DNA from: an uncultured Spirochaetales bacterium
GTDB taxonomy: Bacteria > UBP6 > UBA1177
DNA: 27,065 bases
Reading direction: 5' to 3'
NCBI GenBank assembly: GCA_902780365.1
Contig: CACZFE010000009.1
Span: forward strand, 1-27,065
Below the pieces are notes generated by a model. It had not been told where the DNA came from and did no database searches. It worked only from the letters and a program-made list of their open reading frames with translations. The position numbers and the translations under genes were made by a program. Positions 7,818-15,687 of the stretch are shown in pieces (position 1 is the stretch's first letter; every line of letters starts with the position of its first letter).

Positions 7818-7833
7818 TTGAAGAGGTGAAATT

Positions 7834-8232
7834 ATGACGATGAATGATTTAGTTTCCAACTATCTTACCAGAGTCAGAAACGCGATCCTTGCAGGCAAGG
7901 AAACCGTTTCCGGGATTCCTTCTTCCAAAATTCTTGAGGAAATCTCAAGAGTTCTCAAAGAGGAAGGTTACATCAATGATTACAGAGTCAATGAACTTGA
8001 CGGTAAGAAAACAATCTCTGTCGATTTGAAATACTATCGCAACAAAAGCGTTATTTCCAATCTTGAAAGAGTAAGTACGACAGGAAGAAGAGTTTACTCC
8101 CAGGCTAAAGAGATTCCTTTCGTTCGCGAAGGACTCGGAATTTCGATCGTCACTACATCGAAAGGTGTTATGACCGACGCAAAGGCTAGAGAACTCAATG
8201 TCGGCGGTGAAATTATTTGTAGAGTATGGTAA
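7834..8232 (+). CDS. rpsH: 30S ribosomal protein S8
   Basis: S8 binds the central domain of 16S rRNA and in E. coli represses the spc operon through the rplE region. The 132 residues begin MTMNDLVSNYLTRVRNA and end with GLGISIVTTSKGVMTDAKA and GGEIICRVW, the family C-terminal signature. GAGGTG precedes the ATG at 7834. A second ATG two codons on is a less well-spaced alternative. Confidence 0.97.
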   Translation: MTMNDLVSNYLTRVRNAILAGKETVSGIPSSKILEEISRVLKEEGYINDYRVNELDGKKTISVDLKYYRNKSVISNLERVSTTGRRVYSQAKEIPFVREGLGISIVTTSKGVMTDAKARELNVGGEIICRVW

Positions 8233-8244
8233 CGGAGGGTTAAA

Positions 8245-8787
8245 GTGTCAAGAATAGGAAAAATGCCGATCCCGTTCGGCAGCAATGTGAAAGTCTCCGT
8301 AAAAGACAACGTTGTGACAGTTCAAGGCCCGAAAGCTACATTGGAAAAGGCGATTCACCCTTCCATCAATGTAGCGGTCGAAGGATCTGAAATCCATGTT
8401 ACAAGAAACGATGATACGGCTGAGAGCAAGGCCCTTCACGGTCTTTCCAGAGTTCTCATCGCGAACATGGTTCACGGTGTAGTCAGCGGTTTTACAAAGA
8501 TTCTCGAAGTAAAGGGAACCGGATACAAATTTGAGCTTAAGGGTGATAAACTCGGATTTTCTTTAGGTTTTTCTCATCCTGTAGAGATGGTATTACCTAA
8601 GGGGATTTCTGCCGAAGTCAACAAAACGAATAATGAAGTAACCCTTACGTCCGCAGACAAAGAGCTCCTTGGCGATTTCGCTGCGAAAATCAAAAAACTC
8701 CGTCCGGTTGAACCTTACAAAGGTAAAGGTATTTTCTACAAAGATCAGTTTATCAGAAGAAAAGCTGGTAAGGCTGCAGGTAAGTAG
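8245..8787 (+). CDS. rplF: 50S ribosomal protein L6
   Basis: L6 lies near the sarcin-ricin loop and factor-binding site. It has 180 residues and the typical start MSRIGKMPIPF. The second domain includes VKGTGYKFELKG at about 91-102 and the C-terminal RPVEPYKGKGIFY at about 152-164. The start is GTG with GGAGGG 6 bp upstream. Confidence 0.97.
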   Translation: MSRIGKMPIPFGSNVKVSVKDNVVTVQGPKATLEKAIHPSINVAVEGSEIHVTRNDDTAESKALHGLSRVLIANMVHGVVSGFTKILEVKGTGYKFELKGDKLGFSLGFSHPVEMVLPKGISAEVNKTNNEVTLTSADKELLGDFAAKIKKLRPVEPYKGKGIFYKDQFIRRKAGKAAGK

Positions 8788-8801
8788 TTACGGAGGGATT
8801 T

Positions 8802-9161
8802 ATGAGACCAGATATTAAAAAAGAAAGAAGAATCAGAAGAAAAGCGGCTATCAGAAAGAAAATTTCCGGCACTCCGGAATGTCCGAGACTTACTGTTTTC
8901 AAAAGCAACAGACACATCTATGCACAGGTTATAGACGATGTTGCTGGAAAAACACTGGCGGCTTCCTCGTCCGATGAGAAAAACTTTGTAAAGCCCGAAG
9001 GTGACAAAAAGGCTGTTGCAAAGAAAATCGGAGAGTTTATTGCTGAAAGATGCAAAGCAAAAGGCATCGAAGCAGTCGTTTTTGACAGAAACGGTTATCC
9101 TTTCCACGGCAGAGTAAAGGCTCTCGCCGATGCAGCAAGGGAAAATGGACTTAAATTCTAA
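8802..9161 (+). CDS. rplR: 50S ribosomal protein L18
   Basis: L18 binds 5S rRNA alongside L5. The 119-residue protein has a basic N-terminal arm, then RLTVFKSNRHIYAQVIDD (about 29-46) and FDRNGYPFHGRVKALADAARENGL near the end, both diagnostic. GGAGGG precedes the ATG. It lies 9 bp from rpsE. Confidence 0.97.
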   Translation: MRPDIKKERRIRRKAAIRKKISGTPECPRLTVFKSNRHIYAQVIDDVAGKTLAASSSDEKNFVKPEGDKKAVAKKIGEFIAERCKAKGIEAVVFDRNGYPFHGRVKALADAARENGLKF

Positions 9162-9170
9162 GGAGTAGCT

Positions 9171-9695
9171 ATGAAAGAAATGAATAAACCGGTGAATCCG
9201 GAGTCTCTTGAACTCAACGAGAAGCTTGTTTATGTAAATAGAGTCGCAAAGGTTGTTAAAGGCGGTAAAAATTTCAGCTTCGCGGCACTGATGGTTGTCG
9301 GTGACGGAAACGGCTCCGTCGGCATCGGTCTTGGCAAAGCTAGAGAAGTTCCGGAAGCAATCAGAAAGGGTGTTGCAAGAGCAAAAAAGAATGTTCAGCA
9401 GATCAAACTGCTCAGAGGAACGGTCCCTCACGAGATCGTCGGCGAATATGGCGCTGGTAAAGTCATCCTTCGTCCGGCATCGGCTGGTACCGGCGTTATC
9501 GCAGGTTCGGCGGTCAGAGCTGTTCTCGAGGCGGCAGGCGTTACGGATATTCTTTCAAAGAGTATCGGTTCGAACAACCCGCACAATATGGCTAAGGCAA
9601 CTCTTAACGCTCTTTTGAATGTCGAAGGCATCGAAAGCGTTGAGGCTAAGAGAAATGTCGGTGTTAAAGATTATCAGTTGAAAGAAGAGGAGTAA
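9171..9695 (+). CDS. rpsE: 30S ribosomal protein S5
   Basis: S5 lines the mRNA entry channel and affects decoding accuracy. The 174 residues carry the double-stranded-RNA-binding-like fold, with GGKNFSFAALMVVGDGNGSVG at about 31-51 and GLGKAREVPEAIRKG just after. AGGAG precedes the ATG. The next gene, rplO, starts 4 bp downstream: the position where rpmD (L30) usually sits is empty. Confidence 0.97.
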   Translation: MKEMNKPVNPESLELNEKLVYVNRVAKVVKGGKNFSFAALMVVGDGNGSVGIGLGKAREVPEAIRKGVARAKKNVQQIKLLRGTVPHEIVGEYGAGKVILRPASAGTGVIAGSAVRAVLEAAGVTDILSKSIGSNNPHNMAKATLNALLNVEGIESVEAKRNVGVKDYQLKEEE

Positions 9696-9699
9696 CATA

Positions 9700-10152
9700 A
9701 TGCAGCTTCATGAACTTACAAGACCCGAAGGCCTGAAAAACAGGAAGAGAGTGGGCAGAGGTAACGGCAGCGGCACAGGCAGCACGGCAGGAAGAGGCCA
9801 CAAAGGTCAGAAAGCACGTTCCGGCGGCGGTGTCAGAAGAGGTTTTGAAGGCGGTACAATGCCTTACAACAGACGAATCCCGAAGAGAGGTTTTTTCAAC
9901 AAATTCGCTAAAAAAGTCTGTGAAATCAATGTAAGATACCTGAACCAGTTCGAAAACGGCGAAGTTGTCGAACTCGACAAACTTCTCGCTGCAGGTCTTT
10001 GCCACGCTAACGACGACATGGTCAAATTTTTCGGCCAGTTCGACCTCGGAAGCAAAGCTTTGACGGTCAAGGCTCACAAATTTACAAAAGGCGCAAAAGA
10101 ATCTATTGAAAAAGCTGGCGGAAAAGCAGAGGAGATAGAGCTTGATAAGTAA
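9700..10152 (+). CDS. rplO: 50S ribosomal protein L15
   Basis: L15 is a late 50S assembly protein. The 150 residues show the Gly/Arg-rich extended N-terminus (KRVGRGNGSGTGSTAGRGHK, about 17-36) and MPYNRRIPKRGFFN near 54-67. The ribosome-binding site AGAGG lies inside the end of rpsE. Its 3' end overlaps the secY start by 11 bp. Confidence 0.97.
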   Translation: MQLHELTRPEGLKNRKRVGRGNGSGTGSTAGRGHKGQKARSGGGVRRGFEGGTMPYNRRIPKRGFFNKFAKKVCEINVRYLNQFENGEVVELDKLLAAGLCHANDDMVKFFGQFDLGSKALTVKAHKFTKGAKESIEKAGGKAEEIELDK

Positions 10153-11464
10153 GGCGTTAAAAAACATTTTCAGGATTCCGGATCTCAGGGACAAGGTTAT
10201 CTTTACCCTGCTGATGCTCGGTGTCTACAGACTCGGCATATTTGTAACAACCCCCGGCGTAAACCGTTCGGTCATGGAAAAAATCATGTCCACGAAATCG
10301 GACGGAACACTTCTCGGCATGTTCAATATGTTCGGCGGCGGTGCTTTGGAGAACCTTTCGATATTTGCGCTCGGAATCATGCCATACATCAGTTCCTCGA
10401 TCGTTATGTCGCTTCTTGCGGTAATCGTTCCGCAGATCGGAGAGTGGCAGAAGGACGGTGAACAGGGCTACAAAAAGATAACGCAGTGGACGAGATACGG
10501 CACGGTTATCCTTTGTATAGTTCAGGGTTTCATGATGTCGAAATTCCTCGAAAGCCTTACCGGATCGGCAGGCGAAGTTGTCGTCAACAATCCGGGATGG
10601 TTCTTCCGGATTCTCACAGTCATCACTCTGACTGCCGGAACTTTGTTTCTCATGTGGCTCGGTGAGCAGATTACTGACCGCGGTATCGGAAACGGTGTTT
10701 CGCTCATCATCTTCGCATCAATCGTAGCGCGTTTCCCGAGAATGTTCTTCGATATGGGTAAATACCTCAAAGAAGGAATGATTCAGCCGCATCAGGTCGT
10801 TATATTCGTTCTTGTTATGGTGGTAACTTTCGCGGTTATCGTATTCGTTGAAAGTTCGCAGAGAAGAATTCCGGTTCAGTATGCAAGAAGGTCGTCAAAC
10901 GGCGGCGCAAGACAGATCCAGAATTCGCATCTGCCGCTCAGAATCAATGTTTCGGGCGTTATCCCGCCGATTTTCGCGAGTGCGCTTCTGGTGTTCCCGG
11001 CTACAGTTTCGAATTTCTTCAACTTCAGCATGGGTTCGCTTCAGGCATGGCTCAATCCGGGCGGATGGCTTTACAACCTTCTTTATCTTGCCCTTATAAT
11101 TTTCTTCGCGTTTTTCTATACTTTTATTCAGTTCAAAACTGAGGATGTCGCGGAGAACATCAACAAACAGGGCGGATACATTCCTGGAATCAGACCCGGA
11201 AAAGAGACTGTTGCATACATCAACACGGTTCTTTCGAGAATTACATTCGGGGGCGCTCTTTATCTTTGTGCTGTCTGTATGCTGCCGGATCTGCTCAGAA
11301 ACAAAATGGGCCTTCCGTTTTATATGGGCGGAACGTCGATACTCATTGTTGTAGGTGTTGCTATGGATATGGCTTCCCAGATTGAGAGTTATCTTATCAG
11401 TAACAACTATGAGGGTTTCTCTATCGGCGGCAAAGGCTCCCTTATAAAAAGCAGAAGAGGATAA
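10142..11464 (+). CDS. secY: Protein translocase subunit SecY
   Basis: SecY forms the channel of the SecYEG translocon in the inner membrane. The 440 residues match the family, with about ten hydrophobic membrane segments. The second, with its flanks, is FGGGALENLSIFALGIMPYI. The cytosolic loop carries RRIPVQYARR (about 242-251). The start is a TTG inside rplO, with GGAGAT upstream and the usual beginning KALKNIFRIPDLRDKV. In many bacteria adk and map follow; here infA starts 7 bp after the stop. Confidence 0.97.
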   Translation: MISKALKNIFRIPDLRDKVIFTLLMLGVYRLGIFVTTPGVNRSVMEKIMSTKSDGTLLGMFNMFGGGALENLSIFALGIMPYISSSIVMSLLAVIVPQIGEWQKDGEQGYKKITQWTRYGTVILCIVQGFMMSKFLESLTGSAGEVVVNNPGWFFRILTVITLTAGTLFLMWLGEQITDRGIGNGVSLIIFASIVARFPRMFFDMGKYLKEGMIQPHQVVIFVLVMVVTFAVIVFVESSQRRIPVQYARRSSNGGARQIQNSHLPLRINVSGVIPPIFASALLVFPATVSNFFNFSMGSLQAWLNPGGWLYNLLYLALIIFFAFFYTFIQFKTEDVAENINKQGGYIPGIRPGKETVAYINTVLSRITFGGALYLCAVCMLPDLLRNKMGLPFYMGGTSILIVVGVAMDMASQIESYLISNNYEGFSIGGKGSLIKSRRG

Positions 11465-11471
11465 GGTTTCG

Positions 11472-11723
11472 ATGAGCAATAAGGAAGAAGGCATCGTTGT
11501 AGAAGGGACAATAGTTGACACTTTGCCGAACGCTATGTTCAGAGTGGCTTTGGAAAACGGTCACACTGTTCTGGCTCACATTTCGGGTAAAATGCGCAAG
11601 TATTTTATCCGCATTCTGCCAGGGGACAAAGTGCAGATTGAGCTTTCGCCTTACGATCTGTCGAGAGGAAGGATCATTCACAGAATGAAAAATACTGCTA
11701 ACAACGCTAATTCGAATAATTAA
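11472..11723 (+). CDS. infA: Translation initiation factor IF-1
   Basis: IF-1 occupies the A site of the 30S during initiation. The OB-fold core runs from about 6 to 73, with VVEGTIVDTLPNAMFRVALENG, the LAHISGKMRK segment and VQIELSPYDLSRGRI. The 83 residues are about ten more than the usual 72, owing to a C-terminal tail rich in Asn. The ribosome-binding site is weak (AAGG). It lies 7 bp after secY and 10 bp before rpmJ. Confidence 0.95.
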   Translation: MSNKEEGIVVEGTIVDTLPNAMFRVALENGHTVLAHISGKMRKYFIRILPGDKVQIELSPYDLSRGRIIHRMKNTANNANSNN

Positions 11724-11733
11724 GGAGAGAGAG

Positions 11734-11847
11734 ATGAAAGTAAGAGCTTCGGTAAAAAAGATATGCTCAAAATGCAAAATCGTTAAGAGAAAAGGTATTC
11801 TCAGAGTTATATGCGAGAACCCTAAGCATAAACAAAAACAAGGTTAA
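11734..11847 (+). CDS. rpmJ: 50S ribosomal protein L36
   Basis: I translated this 37-residue protein by hand. L36 is a zinc-ribbon protein of the 50S. Ligands Cys11, Cys14, Cys27 and His32 are all present, so this is the zinc-binding (C+) form. It begins MKVRASVKKICSKCK, diagnostic of the family. AGGAGAGA precedes the ATG. The position between infA and rpsM is the canonical one. Confidence 0.96.
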   Translation: MKVRASVKKICSKCKIVKRKGILRVICENPKHKQKQG

Positions 11848-11879
11848 TATAGTTGTCGCGAAAAAAGAGGAGGTGACAC

Positions 11880-12248
11880 TTGGTTCGTATTGCAGGAATT
11901 GATCTTCCAAGGAAGAAAAGAATGGAAATCGCCCTGACTTATGTATACGGCATTGGCAGGACCAGCGCTCAGAAAATACTTGATGAAGCCGGCATTGACA
12001 GAAACATCAAAAGTGATGATGTTGATGAACCGATGGCTATCAAGATCAGAGCCATTATCGATCAGAAATACACGGTCGAAGGTGATCTTAGAAAAGAAAC
12101 TATTATGAACATCAAAAGATTGATGGATCTTGGCAGCTACAGAGGCCGCAGACACAGAAGAGGTCTTCCGTGCAGAGGTCAGCGCACGCGCACCAATGCA
12201 AGAACGAGAAAAGGTCCGAGACGCAATCTTATGAAAAAGAAAAAATAA
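11880..12248 (+). CDS. rpsM: 30S ribosomal protein S13
   Basis: S13 is at the top of the 30S head and forms intersubunit bridges and P-site contacts. The 122 residues start MVRIAGIDLPRKKR and contain ALTYVYGIGRTSAQKIL (about 18-34). The C-terminal tail RGQRTRTNARTRKGPRR reaches towards tRNA. The start is TTG, with AGGAGGTGA 4-5 bp upstream. Confidence 0.97.
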   Translation: MVRIAGIDLPRKKRMEIALTYVYGIGRTSAQKILDEAGIDRNIKSDDVDEPMAIKIRAIIDQKYTVEGDLRKETIMNIKRLMDLGSYRGRRHRRGLPCRGQRTRTNARTRKGPRRNLMKKKK

Positions 12249-12267
12249 TAGTTAATGGAGAAATAAT

Positions 12268-12648
12268 ATGGCACCTGAAAAGAAGAAAAGAGTAAAAAAG
12301 AATATCCAGACAGGACTTGCCTATATTCAGTGCAGTTTCAACAACACGATTGTTACTATCACTGATGTAAGCGGCAATGTTCTTTCCTGGTCGAGCGCAG
12401 GTCTCAAAGGATTCCGCGGCAGCAAGAAAAGCACTCCCTACGCTGCTCAGATGGCTGCTGAAGATGCAGGTAAAAAGGCTCAGGACTACGGTCTTAAAAC
12501 CTTGAGCGTTTTTGTAAAAGGCCCGGGAAGCGGAAGAGAGGCTGCAATCAGAGGATTCGCAAATATCGGTTACAACGTAACACTTCTTAGAGATATCACT
12601 CCGATACCGCACAACGGTTGTCGTCCTAAAAAGAAAAGAAGAGTTTAA
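12268..12648 (+). CDS. rpsK: 30S ribosomal protein S11
   Basis: S11 is on the 30S platform near the mRNA exit. The 126 residues include YIQCSFNNTIVTITDVSGNV (about 19-38), the SAGLKGFRGSKKSTPYAAQ block and the C-terminal DITPIPHNGCRPKKKRRV. The start is ATG behind a GGAG site. The 42-bp gap to rpsD holds only the rpsD ribosome-binding site and some AT-rich sequence. Confidence 0.97.
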   Translation: MAPEKKKRVKKNIQTGLAYIQCSFNNTIVTITDVSGNVLSWSSAGLKGFRGSKKSTPYAAQMAAEDAGKKAQDYGLKTLSVFVKGPGSGREAAIRGFANIGYNVTLLRDITPIPHNGCRPKKKRRV

Positions 12649-12690
12649 TTCGTTGTTTAGTGTAAACTTTTAGCTTAAAAGGAGGAAGCT

Positions 12691-13326
12691 TTGGCTAAGA
12701 ACAAAGAAGCAAAATGCAAAATTTGCAGAAGAGAAGGTGTAAAACTTTTTCTTAAAGGCGAGCGCTGCAATTCAGACAAATGCTCGTTCGACAGAAAACC
12801 TTATTCGCCCGGTCTCCACGGCCGCGAGAAGAAAAGAGTAACGGAGTACAAGATCCAGCTTCGTGAAAAACAGAAAACAAAAGCAATGTACGGTATGCTT
12901 GAAAGACAGTTCAGCATTTTCTACAAGAGAGCTGATCTGAAGAAAGGCGCAACCGGTGAGAACTTGCTCAGAATGCTTGAATGCAGACTTGACAACGTTG
13001 TTTACCGCCTTGGTTTCGCTAACAGCAGAGCTCAGGCAAGACAGCTTATCAACCACAGACATTTTTCTGTCAACGGAAAAGGCACAGATATTCCTTCTTT
13101 CATCGTAAAAGAAGGCGATGTCGTTGCAGTTAAGGAAGGAAGCAGGGACGCTAAGATATTCAAAGAGATCATGGCTGACGAGAACATCGCTGCAAGAATC
13201 GCGACTCCGGCATGGTTGGAACTGAATAAGGACGAAATGAAGGGAAAAGTTATCCGCCTTCCCGAAAGAGAAGATTTACCGCAGGATATCAAGGAAAATC
13301 TCATAGTTGAGCTTTACTCTAAGTAA
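12691..13326 (+). CDS. rpsD: 30S ribosomal protein S4 (zinc-binding form)
   Basis: S4 starts assembly of the 30S body and in E. coli represses the alpha operon. It has 211 residues. An N-terminal zinc knuckle is intact (Cys9, Cys12, Cys26, Cys31), so this is a C+ S4. An S4 RNA-binding domain follows at about 98-160 (ECRLDNVVYRLGFANSRAQAR). The start is TTG with AAAGGAGGA upstream, which fixes it. Confidence 0.97.
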   Translation: MAKNKEAKCKICRREGVKLFLKGERCNSDKCSFDRKPYSPGLHGREKKRVTEYKIQLREKQKTKAMYGMLERQFSIFYKRADLKKGATGENLLRMLECRLDNVVYRLGFANSRAQARQLINHRHFSVNGKGTDIPSFIVKEGDVVAVKEGSRDAKIFKEIMADENIAARIATPAWLELNKDEMKGKVIRLPEREDLPQDIKENLIVELYSK

Positions 13327-13339
13327 TGGAGGGATTCTG

Positions 13340-14353
13340 ATGTTTCGAGCCAATTGGAAAACATTGATTATGCCGAAAGAGGTCAAAATCGGAGAGCAGG
13401 GGCAGAATTACTGCCGTTTCATCTGCGAACCGCTTATGAAAGGATACGGCATAACTTTGGGCAACGCGCTTCGCAGAATCCTTATTTCCAGTCTTCGCGG
13501 AGCTGCCGTTATCGGCGTTAAAATCAAAGGTGTCGAGCACGAGTTTGCAACAATTCCCGGAATAAAAGAAGATGTTATCGACATTATCCTCAACATTAAA
13601 CAGATCCGTTTTGTCGCGCACGAAGACAAGCTTCACTGCCTTGTTCTCAAGAAAAGCGGCAAAGGAACTGTAACGGCGGGGGATATTCAGGAAACTGCCG
13701 GACTTACAATCCTCAACAAGGATCTTCCTCTTTTCGAGATGGACGAAGGCGTTGATTTCGAAATGGAACTTCTTGTCGGCATCGGAAGAGGCTATGTTCC
13801 TTCCGAAGCGCACAATCAGGATATTTTCAGCGAAGGATTTATTCCGATAGACTCTTTCTTCTCTCCGGTTGTCAGGGCAAACTACAAAGTTTCAAACGCA
13901 AGGGTTAAAAACAGCTTCGATTTCGACAAGCTGACTTTTGACCTTGAAACTGACGGTTCACTCACTCCCCGCGATGCTTTGGCTTATGCGGCTATGATTT
14001 TGAGAGAACACACGAAGTTCTTCATCAGTTTCGCAGTCGATGAGGCAGATGAACTCAATTCTTCCGATGTCACCGGCGAAGTCAATATGAACCTTTACAA
14101 GACGATTGACGATCTTGACCTCAGCGTAAGATCGAACAACTGCCTTAAAAACGCGGAAATCAAGTATATCGGCGAGCTTGTTACCAAGACGGAAGCCGAC
14201 ATGCTCAAGACAAAGAATTTCGGAAGAAAATCTCTTAACGAGATAAAAGTTCTTTTGATGAAGATGGGATTGCATTTCGGGATGGAAATCGAAAATTTCC
14301 CGGATGCCAGAATTATTGAACAAATAGAAAAGAACGCAGGGAGCAAACAATGA
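13340..14353 (+). CDS. rpoA: DNA-directed RNA polymerase subunit alpha
   Basis: Alpha dimerises to nucleate RNA polymerase and contacts UP elements and activators. I place the start at the ATG at 13340 behind GGAGGG, giving 337 residues; an upstream in-frame start at 13307 lies inside rpsD. The N-terminal domain has GYGITLGNALRRILISSLRGAAV and VGIGRGYVPSEAHNQ. The C-terminal domain (about 265-325) ends with ELVTKTEADMLKTKNFGRKS. It overlaps rplQ by 4 bp. Confidence 0.98.
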   Translation: MFRANWKTLIMPKEVKIGEQGQNYCRFICEPLMKGYGITLGNALRRILISSLRGAAVIGVKIKGVEHEFATIPGIKEDVIDIILNIKQIRFVAHEDKLHCLVLKKSGKGTVTAGDIQETAGLTILNKDLPLFEMDEGVDFEMELLVGIGRGYVPSEAHNQDIFSEGFIPIDSFFSPVVRANYKVSNARVKNSFDFDKLTFDLETDGSLTPRDALAYAAMILREHTKFFISFAVDEADELNSSDVTGEVNMNLYKTIDDLDLSVRSNNCLKNAEIKYIGELVTKTEADMLKTKNFGRKSLNEIKVLLMKMGLHFGMEIENFPDARIIEQIEKNAGSKQ

Positions 14354-14811
14354 GACATAAAAGAGCAGGAAGAAAATTGAACAGAAATAGCTCGCATCGC
14401 GAAGCTATGATTTGTAACTTGCTGAATTCGCTTGTAAAAAGTGAACGCATCCAGACAACTTTGATAAGAGCTAAAGAGCTTCAGAAAGTAGCTGACAAGG
14501 CGATTACTCTTGCAAAGAAGAATACAGCTGCTTCGATCACCCAGCTTTCGAAACTGGTTAAATCGGAGAGAGAAGAAGTCATTACAAAACTTTTGAAGGA
14601 ACTTGGACCGAGATTCGCTAACAGAGAAGGCGGTTACACGAGAATAATCAAACTCGGATTCCGCAGAGGCGACGCGGCTCCGACAGCTTATATCGAATAC
14701 CTTGGCGCAGACGAGTCTGTAAAGAAAAAAGCTAAGAAAGCTGCTCCGAAGGCTGAGACAAAGGCTCCGGAAGCTCCGGCAGAAGCAAAGGCTGAAGAGC
14801 CGACAGCTTAA
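14350..14811 (+). CDS. rplQ: 50S ribosomal protein L17
   Basis: L17 is located near the tunnel exit. The first 120 or so residues are the family core: MRHKRAGRKLNRNSSHREAM, RIQTTLIRAKELQKVADKAI and the RGDAAPTAYIEYL end. A tail of about 29 residues (125-153), rich in Ala, Lys and Glu, makes it longer than the E. coli protein; such acidic and basic tails recur in L17 of some phyla. It is coupled to rpoA by ATGA overlap and is the last gene of the cluster. Confidence 0.97.
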   Translation: MRHKRAGRKLNRNSSHREAMICNLLNSLVKSERIQTTLIRAKELQKVADKAITLAKKNTAASITQLSKLVKSEREEVITKLLKELGPRFANREGGYTRIIKLGFRRGDAAPTAYIEYLGADESVKKKAKKAAPKAETKAPEAPAEAKAEEPTA

Positions 14812-14835
14812 TTTCAAGTTCTGTTCTTGATTTAG

Positions 14836-14866
14836 ATGGCTGCTTTCGGGCAGCCATTTTTGTTTT
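14836..14866 (+). terminator. Intrinsic terminator after rplQ
   Basis: ATGGCTGC (14836-14843), loop TTTCGG, GCAGCCAT (14850-14857) form an eight-pair stem followed by TTTTGTTTT. This is a strong rho-independent terminator closing the ribosomal cluster, 24 bp after the rplQ stop. It lies immediately before the rsmA ribosome-binding site, so rsmA depends on readthrough or on a promoter I could not identify. Confidence 0.9.
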
Positions 14867-14877
14867 CGGAGTAGTTT

Positions 14878-15687
14878 TTGAATCTTTCAGAAATCAAAAA
14901 ATATCTCGCTAAAGCGGGTCTTCATGCTGACAGAAAATTTTCGCAGAATTTCCTTGTTAATGACGATGTCCTGCACAGAATTATTGATTTAGTGCCTTCA
15001 GGCAAAGGTTTTTATCTCGAAATCGGCGGCGGTTTAGGCTCTCTCACCGAAAAGGCTGTTGAAAAAGGGCTTAATCCTTTCACCGTCATAGATCTTGATG
15101 AAAATATGCTGAAAATTCTCGAAAGCCGCTTTGCCGGTAAGGCGGAAATTGTGTGTAAAGACGGTGCTAAAATAGATTTTTCTGAATATTTTCATGATGT
15201 TAGAGGCTTTGTCTTCGGAAATCTGCCCTATCAGGTAAGTTCTCTCATTATGATGAATACCTGCTTTGAAAGCCGGTATCTGGACGGTGCGGTTTTTCTT
15301 CTGCAGAAGGAAGTGGCGCAGAAATTCGCTGCTTTGCCCGGAACCCGCGATTTCGGACCGGTTGCCGCTTTGATTCGTCTTCTCGGACATGCGGAATATG
15401 AATTTACTGTTCATGCAGAGGATTTTTATCCCGCTCCGAAAGTTGAAAGCGCGGTTCTGAAAGTAACTTTCGAGAGGCATGATCTCGCGAAAAACGAGCT
15501 TTCCGCCTTTGCCGACACGGTGCGGATCTTGTTCTCGAACAGACGCAAGACTTTGCAGAATGTTTTTAAGATAAATTCAATAAATACAGCTGTTTTGGAC
15601 AAATTCGGGATCGCTTCGAAGCGCGCCGAAGAACTCGACTGGGATACGATTCTGAAAATAAACGATGAAATCGGGAGAAAAAAATGA
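14878..15687 (+). CDS. rsmA: 16S rRNA (adenine1518/1519-N6) dimethyltransferase
   Basis: RsmA (KsgA) dimethylates two adjacent adenines in helix 45 of 16S rRNA using SAM, as a late 30S assembly checkpoint. The 269 residues show the N-terminal KFSQNFLVND (20-29), the SAM-binding motif LEIGGGLGSLT (47-57), the acidic VIDLDENM and the catalytic motif NLPY at 115-118. The start is TTG at 14878 with GGAG 6 bp upstream. It begins a three-gene run with panB and a hydrolase, overlapping panB by 4 bp. Confidence 0.95.
   Translation: MNLSEIKKYLAKAGLHADRKFSQNFLVNDDVLHRIIDLVPSGKGFYLEIGGGLGSLTEKAVEKGLNPFTVIDLDENMLKILESRFAGKAEIVCKDGAKIDFSEYFHDVRGFVFGNLPYQVSSLIMMNTCFESRYLDGAVFLLQKEVAQKFAALPGTRDFGPVAALIRLLGHAEYEFTVHAEDFYPAPKVESAVLKVTFERHDLAKNELSAFADTVRILFSNRRKTLQNVFKINSINTAVLDKFGIASKRAEELDWDTILKINDEIGRKK

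Noticed and set aside
8745..9431. Long open frame antisense to rplR/rpsE
   Set aside because: It overlaps two certain genes and has no family resemblance; it is a shadow.
10895..11521. Open frame of 208 codons antisense to secY/infA
   Set aside because: It lies opposite conserved genes, has no ribosome-binding site and no recognisable domain.
12649..12690. Promoter candidate TTGTTT-16-TTAAAA before rpsD
   Set aside because: The -10 matches only three of six consensus bases, and there is no GCCG; AT-rich spacer sequence explains it.
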